In this document: positions 52,201-62,230 of the stretch, in pieces
Position numbering within the stretch: position 1 is the stretch's first letter
Layout: every line of letters begins with the position of its first letter
NCBI RefSeq assembly: GCF_910591885.1
Contig: NC_063274.1
Span: forward strand, 11,988,164 to 12,052,163
Reading direction: 5' to 3'
Source: Bombus terrestris
Taxonomy: Eukaryota > Arthropoda > Insecta > Hymenoptera > Apidae
DNA: 64,000 nucleotides
The notes under the pieces: generated by a model
What the model was told of the DNA's origin: nothing
The model's database searches: none
Seen by the model: only the letters and a program-made list of their open reading frames with translations
Position numbers and translations under genes: made by a program

Positions 52201-54526
52201 GAATCAGACATTTTATGAATTAGCCTTGCTTGTTTCTCCACTGTTATTAATTCAATGAAGGTCTAATTTATTCGATCTAATTTAATTTATTCTGCTTCGT
52301 CAGAGTGTGGAATACCCATTTCACAAGGTAACACGTTGGTCGTGAACGGATTCGAGGCAAAGTTCGGAGTATTTCCGTGGCATGTTGGCATCTACCGCAA
52401 AAACTCAGCAAACGAGTACGAGCAAATTTGCGGGGGCACACTTATAAGCAACAATCTAGTTGTATCAGGTAATTTCGTTCGAGAAAGTAAATTCCTACTT
52501 TGTAGTCACGCGAATATGTTTGGCAGTTGCATTTCATATTCACAGATAAAATAAAAGATATCACAAAAATGTGCTTTCCATCAGCTATACTGGCGTCAAG
52601 TATTTGCAATTAGTGTGTAATTTAATTACAAGATATTTAGTACGACTATACATTTCGCATAGAACACGGAACTATTTAAACAGACAAATATCCAATATAT
52701 TATTAAACATCGACATTCGACGAGATCATATTTAATACTTATTGTATGCTTAAGATGGCTATTCACGTTGTATGTTAATTTTCAAATATCTACAAATATC
52801 TTGTAATTTTCATATACATTTTCAGATAGTTTTTAGATTCTATCGATATAATTATGACAATCGTATCTCATAATAATGCTAATAGTATCTCAAAATATTT
52901 CATATAACGCATACCATATGGATGTTTTCTGTGATAAATGTACCTTTGAACCAGAGTGTATATTTTACATATTTGCAATAATCTGAAAGTGTCCAAATAC
53001 TACTCGCATACAATACAGTAGCACATATCACGGATAAAGGATGGCAAACATTGTTTCGATAGCTGCCCACTGTTTCTACGACGAGGTGTACAATACAGTG
53101 CTTGACAAATCGAAGTACGCGGTGGCAACGGGCAAGCACTATCGCGATTGGAACGCGGACGAGAATTACGAGCAAAAATCGATGTTGGCCGAGATTTTGA
53201 CACCGGAACGATATATAGGGGCGAGAGGGAATTTCGCTCAAGATATAGCCCTTTTGAAATTGACTAGTTCTTTCGAGTTAACCGCTCAGGTGCGTCCGAT
53301 CTGCATGGATTGGGACAATCTGTACGAACGGAAACAGCTGCAAGTTGGCCAAAACGGAAAGGTAAGATCTTGGTTATTAATTAAGAAATATCCAGCTACG
53401 GCAACGTATTACCTTGATTAATTTCAGCCAAGCTGCAACGCTATTTTCTCGCCAGATTTCCGGCCTTTTTACCTACCTTTCCTCTTCCGTGACTGGTTTC
53501 AGTTGGCTAATTAAGTCACGCTGGATTATATTTCCGTAATTAATTCACACGCCCGTTATGCCGCGACATCGTTCTATTTCAGCAATTAATTTGATTCCCA
53601 TCTGCCTGCGATTTTCTTTCTTTATTTTGTCCGCTTTGTTATGAAAGTAATATGCTTTTAATTGGGAATCGTGAATGGTTCTAGACTTAGACGTTGTGCA
53701 TTTCAGGCTGTTGGCTGGGGCAAAACGATTGAAGATATGCCTAGTAAGGTCCTGCAGGAAGTGAGCTTGCCGTATATACCGTATGATCAATGTTTATTGG
53801 CTGTACCATCTGATTTCCGGGGATATATTACGTCTGACAAGTTCTGTGCCGGTAATTTGAATGGTAAGTAGACGTTTGAATGAATGAATGAATTATATTA
53901 TCAATCGGTGAATTTTATTAGTTTTTTCAACTATTGCATAAATAGTTCTTATCTATATTTTTAATTAGAACTATATACCTTCTGAGATTATAATCGATTA
54001 ATGCAGACACTTTGCGTTCCTACATAGAAAAGTAATAATTGTTCCTTTATTATTATTATTATTATTATTTTTTTTTTTTTTTAATAGGTGATTTATAATT
54101 TCCAAGAACCTATTGCAACGAACATAATAAATATACCGAGTGATTCTACGTTTCAAAATCAAAAAGTCGATTAAACAGTATACACGCACAGTTGACTTTT
54201 ATTTTAACGTTTGTTTCCATCGTATCGTACAAATGCTAGCGAAGAAAATACACTGAAACTCAGTCAAATTGCTATGCTATGTTTATCAGCAGCGGAAATA
54301 CAATTAACAATAACCATGACAAATCATTCTATTCGCAGGTTCCAGTCTCTGCGAAGGTGACAGCGGAGGAGGACTGTTCTTTCAAATGGGGGAAACCTGG
54401 TATCTACGCGGTATAGTTAGCGTCAGCCCAGTGAAGGACTATAAGTGTAATTACCACACCTACACGGTGTTTACTTCGACTGGTTTTTTCCGGGATTGGA
54501 TACGCGATACTTTTATCGCTACTTAA
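46208..54526 (+). CDS. Modular serine protease (ModSP/MSP/HP14 type), LDLa-CCP-CCP-trypsin fold
   Basis: Secreted initiator protease; in flies, beetles and moths this class relays pattern recognition to the cascade that cleaves Spatzle and prophenoloxidase. Exons 46208-46265, 46980-47601, 49719-49823, 50331-50542, 51649-51864, 52304-52468, 53063-53361, 53707-53863, 54339-54526 give 673 aa in phase. Signal peptide 1-19. Residues 35-172 are Gly/Pro-rich with 13-residue repeats (GGGPPGLPPGLNR) and a GHGPP run. The LDLa domain is 226-260 with six Cys and the calcium-site DSSDE. CCP-like domains span ~268-331 and ~335-402; the second matches the extra Cys module of this class. The protease domain follows L416-VVNG. 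The catalytic triad is H462 (AAHC), D520 (DIALL) and S620 (GDSGGG). Ser614 at the base of the S1 pocket suggests chymotrypsin or elastase-like specificity. Known relatives carry several LDLa repeats; here I see one, with the Gly/Pro region in that place. Confidence 0.9.
47128..47394 (+). repeat. In-frame tandem repeats coding the Gly/Pro-rich region of the protease
   Basis: About five copies of a 39-bp unit coding GGGPPGLPPGLNR (variants GLYR, DGGSPG, PPEFPPG) occupy roughly 47140-47320. They are followed by three or four copies of a 15-bp unit coding GHGPP at 47326-47376. All length changes keep the frame. Copy number is likely to vary between alleles and species. Confidence 0.8.
47602..49718 (+). 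other. Intron 2 of the modular serine protease
   Basis: Donor gtgagt at 47602, acceptor cgaaaacag ending at 49718. No additional coding exon is supported in this 2.1 kb. It contains a pentamer repeat of GATAC with a hairpin: GATACGATAC (48759-48768) and GTATCGTATC (48774-48783). Confidence 0.6.
48731..48784. repeat. GATAC pentamer repeat ending in a hairpin
   Basis: Repeated TACGA/GATAC units from 48731 end in perfect 10-bp inverted arms with a 5-base loop at 48759-48783. It lies within protease intron 2. Confidence 0.7.
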
Positions 54527-54812
54527 ACAACATGCACGTTCGCTCGTTTCGTAAACTTACAAGCTCGTTCAATGATCGAGAATTGAGCGATTCTGTACCT
54601 GATGAACAGCGAGAGTGTGTTCGTCACAATGGTTTTCGTCTGAGAATGGAAAACGTCACCTCAAATGAGATGAGAGAACGTCATTGTAGAAAATGTTATC
54701 TTCGAACCGTTACTTCGTTACAAGCACCAGAATTGCTTTTACACCGGTGAAAATTTGCATACCTTGGAAATATTAGTTTAAGTACGTTGATCTGGAGTGA
54801 TCATTTCGAACG

Positions 54813-54818
54813 AATAAA
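54813..54818 (+). terminator. Poly(A) signal of the modular serine protease
   Basis: AATAAA 287 bp after the stop codon, the first canonical signal, implying a short 3' UTR. Confidence 0.55.
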
Positions 54819-54839
54819 CTTTCTATTTTTAAATAAATT

Positions 54840-56724
54840 AGATAAGTCGATTTATGTTGATTAATAACTTGAAAAAGTATTTCTCGCGAATTTCCTTTAG
54901 AAAATATATTCTATCATTTATGTGATTATCTCGTTTAATAAATTTCGTAACACTTCTAATTTTTCCAATATCATGCGCAGTTCGTAAACCTTGGCAACTT
55001 GGCAAGCGACTGCTAATCTCGCGTAAATCGTACTTTCAGTTTTCAGGAGTGCAATTTTATAGGGTATACATGCAATATTTTTTGTGCGTCGTGTTTTCGC
55101 AGCAATCTCGCCGCGATAAACGTTTTACCAGAGCAACGGCACTGTAACACAAACGGGCAAAGACATTTCGATGATTCACCAAAAAACAAAAAAAAAAAAA
55201 GAGCGCTGTTTGATCTGCGACAAAAGCGCGATGGCTGTGGCGCTGAAACGGTCCAACCGGGCTCTAGAACGAATACTACCTTTGATATTGGCTTTATCCG
55301 GCCAGGGATCTAAATTAGCACCGGCTCGTTATTTATATCGCAACTCCGTTATTTATGACTCCGGCTCGCCGCTACATGAACTTTTCTGTCCGATCCGAAT
55401 GTATCGTATTTCCCGTAGGAATTTCCAAACGGTGTCGAGATTTTTTATCTACGACGATGTTCTGCACCGTAATCCGCGTTGACTTTTATTTCACGGCTTC
55501 GTCGGCTTCGATCACTTTCATTTGCGGATAAATTCAACTACGAAATGTGTTTACCGTTGATAGATTTTTTAATCATTCCATTCCGGAGAACGCATACTTA
55601 TAGCGAAGGAAATGGGTGCCAGTTTTATAGAACGGTGCACGAAATTGCAAAAAGTCATATCCTCTTTTCGTTTGCTGTTAGAAACAAATGTTAGAGGACA
55701 AAAAGGAGAATGGTTGCAGAAGAAGACTAGTTTTATCTCTTTATCGATTTAGGATCGTATATTTTCGTGTTTACAATAGGAGGTATATGAGCATTACGAA
55801 GTTGCAATATACTGCTTATTAATTATATATGAAATTTGTTATTAAAATAATGTGAACCTTTTGGTTTTCGTATTAGTAAGATACTATGAATTTTGAATAT
55901 CAAGTCAACCGTATGTGAATGTTAACGGCGATAATGAACAGCGAAAATATCATGGAGATTAGATCTTATTATGGAATGTTATACATTTTTTAAAAGGAGA
56001 ATAATTTTGAAATTTTGTTATTCACCGAAAGTTATCTTGATCTAACATTTAGAACTACACTGTAGGATAGCTAAACAGAAGATTCTAATTGATCAGTATT
56101 TTAGCAGTAAAAACATCACACGTTGGTGCGTCATATTAAATGATTAGATGTGAATGTGTAATTGCTGTGGAATTGCTAATTCCAAGTCTATTTGGTATTA
56201 TCTACTGTTTACGATCAAGATTTGCAATATTGAAAAATTCTTACTCATCTTCTAGCGCGTATGATGCTGCGAAGTTTTTCTATTTATAATATGAGATTGT
56301 ACGTAATTAACGAGAAAAATTAGATAAGAACGAAATCGTATTTTGATATAAAGCAAGGATCGCAGAATCTGCGTGTAATAATGGTCCAATCACATTGGTC
56401 TGTCTAATACGATAACAATGAATTATTTAATTAGCTAGTTTGCAATCGTCGACGTCGAATATTGGCAGAATGCTCGTATTGAGCAGTGTGCAAGGCGCGG
56501 TATACGTTTGTGGCAATCGATGTTTGCTTTGCATACTATTCATACGTTTATGGCTGACGTGTGTTTGCCCATTTGTGAACGGGCTTGCGATTGTGCAACT
56601 AAAGGGGTAGATGGATTATTTGATAAAATTGATACTCGACGTTTAAAACTTTTGTACGTATCACGGACAGCATGAATACGAATACAGCAAATAAAAACGA
56701 TTCACCGCTTTTTTTATACATATG

Positions 56725-56755
<31 letters not shown>

Positions 56756-56760
56756 ATATA

Positions 56761-56794
<34 letters not shown>

Positions 56795-57140
56795 TCAATG
56801 TTTGATCGCGTGCGTGGCAGCGAGAAATTTTCATTTGGAATTGATAAGCGTGAACACATACAGATATTTAAATCGCAACAAACGCGCGCGTAGTGGGTCA
56901 ACGTTTGCCTGGATCCATAGTTTACGCGAGCGAGATATTTCAATATTTGAAGAACGATTGAAATTATTATATAATAGTCTCACACATTTATCTAGGAGGG
57001 GAAGAAATTAAGCGATCTGTGGAGTTTGGATTTTGAAATAAAAGACTGCAAACAATTAACTTCCATGTTCAGGCTAAATTCCAACGTTGATTTTTCCCCT
57101 TTAAATGATTGAAGGTAGATATTTGAATAGCCTGAAAGAA
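54840..57140. other. Intergenic region after the protease gene
   Basis: No gene supported. The open frame at 55171-55482 has a Lys-rich start from a poly-A run and no domain. A TA/TGTATA microsatellite occupies about 56717-56792. Confidence 0.45.
56717..56792. repeat. TA-rich microsatellite
   Basis: Alternating TA with TATATG units over about 76 bp, broken by one AAC near 56761. Confidence 0.9.
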
Positions 57141-57173
57141 TAATATAATGCTTGTATCTTCTATCTATATATG

Positions 57174-57193
57174 TACACCCTATAGAGGGTGTA
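57174..57193 (+). promoter_or_regulatory. Perfect dyad just upstream of the small-peptide ATG
   Basis: TACACCCT and AGGGTGTA flank ATAG, a perfect 8-bp inverted repeat ending 18 bp before the proposed ATG at 57212. A TATA-like ctatatatg sits directly before it. It could be a protein-binding dyad or a 5' UTR hairpin; its role is unknown. Confidence 0.35.
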
Positions 57194-57211
57194 ATAAAAA
57201 TACCGGTCAAT

Positions 57212-57603
57212 ATGCAAAACGAAATGGAGATATTCTTTGGTTTATTGGCAATCTGGTCGATCTTCGACGTGTTCAATGTTTTTGGAATAGCAGCCCCGTG
57301 GAATCCTTCTTCCGCTGTCGAAAGGAAGTAAGTGTGACAGATTATGTCTTGGTAATTTATTATGTAATAAAAACGGTGACACGTAGTCGATTGGTACTTT
57401 AGATGTTGAGATCGTAGATTAATAGCGAAGGTTTTCCTCGATGTCGAAGGGTTTCTTATAAAGGCGAACGATTTATTTCACAGACTTTCAGCACAGTAAC
57501 AGAAGGTATTTCTCACAGGATTGGCAGTTTTGTGAGCTCAACCTATCATGTAACCAGAAATATGTTCGGACACGTGTTGAGCGCACTACAAAAATTACAG
57601 TGA
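57212..57603 (+). CDS. Candidate small secreted peptide (75 aa), unrecognised
   Basis: Two exons, 57212-57327 and 57492-57603, join in phase (2) across a strong donor (AAgtaagt) and the acceptor actttcag. An upstream acceptor (tttcacag, ending 57483) would give an immediate stop. The product starts MQNEMEIFFGLLAIW and has a hydrophobic stretch to about residue 28 ending FGIAAPW, like a signal peptide. An inner ATG at 57224 would give a cleaner one. The remaining ~47 residues have no Cys and end in a possible amphipathic helix (SFVSSTYHVTRNMFGHVLSA, then LQKLQ). There are no close relatives that I recognise. It lies 2.7 kb after the protease in the same direction, as a separate gene. A weak point is that both exons are short and could be open by chance; the fit of signal peptide, splice sites and phase argues for a real gene. 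Confidence 0.42.
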
Positions 57604-60600
57604 CGAGTGTTTCCTTTAAATTTAACAATACACACGACGGGATATTTTTTATCGAAACAACGAACGATTGTTATATTTGTTTTAATGTTTCTGGCTGTAA
57701 ATATGTAGTTAAATATGTTTACCATGTGGCGTGTCCGTATAGTGGGGTAATAAGAAAAAAGCGTGAAATATAATCAGCCGATTTATTACGGTCGAAGATA
57801 TTAATTTTGTTAAAAGATCTGGCGAAAAGGCGAAAACAAAGAAGAAAGTCCTTTTATGTATGTAACGACAGCTTGAAGGAAGCTGTAAGGGATTCTCTTC
57901 TGGGTTTTCTTGGTCTCGCAATCTTTCGGTACATTATTGAAGAAAGATCAACGAATGGAAAGCAACCTTTATCCAGAAAGACACAGAATATTACTTCTGT
58001 TGCCATTTCCCTTTGAAACTTTAATATTTGTTGTTTCATTCTTTTACACTGGACCAGAGATATTTTCCTCGAAAGGTTCTTCACACTTTTAACACGTACT
58101 ATTTTTTTTTATTAGAAATCCAATTATCGAAGAGAATTATTCACATTCACATTCACATCCATATTCGTTTAAAAGTTAATTATGATCAAAAACCAATTAT
58201 CCTCTATCTGAAGGTACAAAGGACGAATGTGGGAAGATGGCGAACGAAAAAGTTATTAGTCAGAAGGCAATACGCGTTTTATCATTTCTTTCAATTACCA
58301 CCTACGATTTGCCTTTATGAATGAGCCTGGAACGAGTGTTTTAGAGGCCTCTTACGTCGACGGCGTTAGGGGTCGGTTGTCCGACGCGTGGCTGTATTTT
58401 TCTTTGGGCTTTTAATTAGTCCGGTCATTAATTAAACACAACTTAGCCCGGTTCGGAACCCGGTTGCCGCCGCTGCTCGACATCCGCCGGCTCCTAACCC
58501 TTTTTTTTCCGGTTCACCATCCACCTTTTCTGTTCCGCTTTGCTACACTCCACGAATTTTTACCTAGTATGCCTCCAACGTGTAAACATGCCAGCGCCAA
58601 TTTATTTCATCGCGGGGAACATTTTAAAACAGCGGTCCAGGGAATAGTTTCTTTCTTCATCCTTCTCCCTTCGCCCTTACAACGCACCTCCACCGGTTTG
58701 TTCTTCCACTTCCTACGAATCTCCATTTTCTCCAAGGATCAAGTTAACGCTATGCTATATCTGCGAGCTGCGGCTTTTATTAAAAAATGTATTTTGTCAA
58801 AACTTGTGTTTAAAACGATCAAATGGGTTATAGATGAAAGTACACATCGTTGACGTAGTACGTATTAAAACGCTATAGTTTTATTGACAAACTCTAACAA
58901 GCTTTGCTTTATTTTAAATTATAAGATACAAAGGGAGAGATTTCTAACGAAAGAAAATTACAAAATAAAAGACTATAATATAAGAAAAAGCACATTTTTT
59001 AAAAATGATAAAATAACTAGAAAGTAGAAGTAATTAAAAGAATTAAATTTGTACTAAATAATGTTCTCTGATACTTACAACTGCCAATGCACGTATTCTT
59101 CTTTCTTCCAACTTCTATCAATCGTTTCACCATTTTATCAACCTTCTCCTCCATCTTTGACTTGTCTTCTATCTGCTCTCCGCTGTCTGTCTTTTGCCAA
59201 GCGTCGTGTAGTACCAGTTTTTCTCCTTCTCTTTCCGTATGCTTGCCTCTCTCGTCGCGATTTACGAGGTTGCGGAATAGCCGCAGGCTTTGAAACGGAG
59301 AAAGCCCGGCAGGGATAAGTGGTCGTTTTGTGTCTACGCCGGCTAGAGGGTGGTATTTCTTGTTCGGTGATTAATGCAGAGTTTTATAGCGGCTAGTATT
59401 ATCGGGGAATATAATATTTATGTAGGGTGTTGGAATTGACGTTGTACGGGCGCCATTGGTTCCGTGAAATTACCCTTCCGTTGTTGCGACAGAGCGCAAC
59501 AACGTCGAAGCAAGAATTTGCCTGCGGATACAAGAGGTTTATACTCGTCTGGTTTCAGTATAGGTTACGTATACATATATACATATATATCCTTACGAAA
59601 TAAGAAGGCTGACTTGAATTTTCGATTTGTAAATTTTCTCTGGAAGTCAAACAAAGAAGATGTTTCCGATCGAATACGAATCGACCTCAAATATTTCTTT
59701 CGTATTTGGTGTGTAACGAACGGTGTATATGTCGCGAGGGTTGGTCTTTTCAAAGCTTCGGGAGCTTTAAATTTCTTTCATTAAATTTACAGACATAATT
59801 CTAAATGTTATTTTGAAACCGGGGCCAACTTTCATCATTCACGTCGTTGATTAAGATTGGGTTCCTTCTAACTTTGAGGACTCCTTAATATTCCTTCTAT
59901 TAAAAATAAGGTGTATCATAGTTACATTTGCAAGAACTAGAAGGAAATTAATTGGTCTTTAATAAAACTTCCTGTTCCGTGATTGTTCTGAGGAGCTCTT
60001 GCTTCAAACAGAACGTAAGATCTGATTGTTTGATTAAAGCGATATGTGAAAAACGAACATAGTGTTCATACTGTCTGACACAGATTTACAATGTATACTA
60101 GATCCATCTTATATCTCGTCCTTAGACAATGACCATAGATAAATAGGTCAAAAGGTACAGCGATCGCGACGTCGAAGACCGAACAAAAATATCTTTTACA
60201 ATAATTTAACGATCATCCTCCTTTCAATTGTGTTCTTCGAGGAAGGAGGGTCTCTTTTATGTTCTTATCCTTTGAAATCTTTTAATGGGAATTTTCTACG
60301 CGGATGGCAAGGTGACTTAACTGACTGACTGATAATATTATTGTACCCTGTAGAAATGGAAGAACTTTTAATACGCAAGTCTGGAACGAATCGAGTTATT
60401 TCAAGGCAGAGGCAAGGCCGACGCGACCTCCACGGAGGATGGTAACTGCTTATAAATTGATTTCTGAAGAACTCTTGGATCTACTCATTCTTGTTTCCTT
60501 TATTATGAAGTACAATCGATGGTCAAGAAGAACCTTCCTTGTTATAATTGCTTTGGAAATTCGAGAATTGGACAGATTTTGACGTTTAATGTTATTTTTT

Positions 60601-61150
60601 AATTTTCTAAAACGCGATATGATTTCCAGTCGTGATTTATATCCCCATCCGTTCGTATGTTTCGACACTGACTATCATTATTTGTTGCTATATTATTATA
60701 TAATTATCGTATTATTATTTTATCTCTAAATAATTCAATTACGATAATCATTAATCCTTGCTCTTTCGCTAGAACGAAAAATTCCAATCAATAGCAATCC
60801 TTTATTCTGAAAGAAAAATGTCGGTCCTAAAAGTTAAATGATCAAAACGATTGTAGCGTATATTTGGCAAGCTTTCAGATCTTCAAGATACCTGAATAAA
60901 AGGTAGACTACTTGTTGTAGTAAAGCGGTTGAAACGTACAACTGATAGTACTTCGATCACAGCTGTAATTACAATCGCTAATTAAAGAAACGATATCACA
61001 CTGACAATGTTATCCATTCCACGAGATACAAAAGCATTGGACACGTTTTCGCTTTGAATTCAACGTCAATGATATTCTTTGAAAAGCAAAGAGAGAGGGC
61101 ACAGTTTAACGCGATCGCCTCCTGCTGTTGGAATGGTCGCGCTGATAAAC
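57604..61150. other. Long noncoding stretch, possible regulatory patch
   Basis: No gene supported. The patch 58330-58500 is GC-richer and contains homeobox-type cores (TTTTAATTAG, ATTAATTAAAC) beside CCGGTTCGGAACCCGG near 58448-58463; it may be a conserved element. The rest is ordinary AT-rich DNA with some CT-rich runs that produce meaningless open frames. Confidence 0.4.
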
Positions 61151-62230
61151 CGAATTCCCTGTCACTTCGATAAGGCAGCGAAACAAAATGGTCTATCGCC
61201 ATCCCTCGCTACCGTCTGCTAGGAAAGAATCGCGTTGCTTTCGTCGGTCTTATTGTGATTTCCGATTCCGTTCGATTTGTCGTCTCGGCCGATTCCGTTC
61301 AGTCGCTGAACTTGCAAATGCAGCCAGGTGCATCGATCGCGGACACTCGGCAGCACGACGCGACGCTAGGGTGCAACCAGAGGTTTGGGCGGATGGGAAG
61401 GGGAAATGGTCTGGAGGCGTACCTGTGTAAAGGGGAAAACGAGCGACGAGAAACGATCGTGAGAGCTCGTGGAGGGATAGAAACGGGCTGCATAGAGGCG
61501 CGCGAAAGAGAAATGGATAAGAAGAGGACGTCCTTGTTGGTGGAGAGCAGACAGAGGGCATCTGATAAAAAGAAAGAAGACGAGAAACAAGTGACGGTGT
61601 GAGAGAGACACGTGTAGAGACAAGACGGAGACGACGAGTACAACGAAATGTTAGAGTGAACGGTGATCGTTTTATAGAGAGAAGATGGTGGCGTGGGTCG
61701 ATCGGCGAACAAGCGACGACCGATGCAAACGAAAGGTAAGATAATGGAAAATCAGAAAGAACGAGCCGGTTGGATTGTCGCGGGGCCGGAGACAGGTGGA
61801 AATGTAAAATGGCAATACTTCAAATTCATTTGCGTGACAATCTCCGGTTCCTTCCGCTCGATCGACCGTCTCTCCGCCTCGATAAAATCAGAAGTTCGTC
61901 TGCTCGAAAATCGGAGGGCTGATACTAATACGAGAGGAGGCCTTCGCCGAGGAAGAAACGTAACACGTAAGGCGGCGGGAGAATCGTTGGACGAAGAAAG
62001 AAATAGAGGAAAAGAAGGGAACGAGATGGAAATCATAAAGAGGAAAACGAGAGGTGGATATTCTTGATCCTTTTCGGTAGTTCCGCGGTTCGTTCGCTCC
62101 GACGATTTGCCCTCAAAACTCATTGGTCGTGGCGAAAGGGAAATGAGCCTCGGCTCTCTTTCGTTTACCTCCATCGTTCGTCTTTTCGCCCACCCTCGTA
62201 ACAGTTATCTTCCGAGACACTCGCGTTAAT
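61150..62230. promoter_or_regulatory. GC- and purine-rich region, possible 5' exon or promoter of a gene beyond the window
   Basis: This kilobase has a higher G+C content and long GA-rich tracts on the plus strand (61430-61740). A good donor-like sequence, GAAAGgtaaga, occurs at 61731-61741. This is how a noncoding first exon of a hymenopteran gene often looks. Open frames on both strands here are of low complexity and carry no domain, so I do not call a protein. Confidence 0.25.

Noticed and set aside
61250..61712. Several overlapping 80-137 codon frames on both strands
   Set aside because: GA/CT-rich low complexity leaves frames open in both directions; no domain, and the frames contradict each other.
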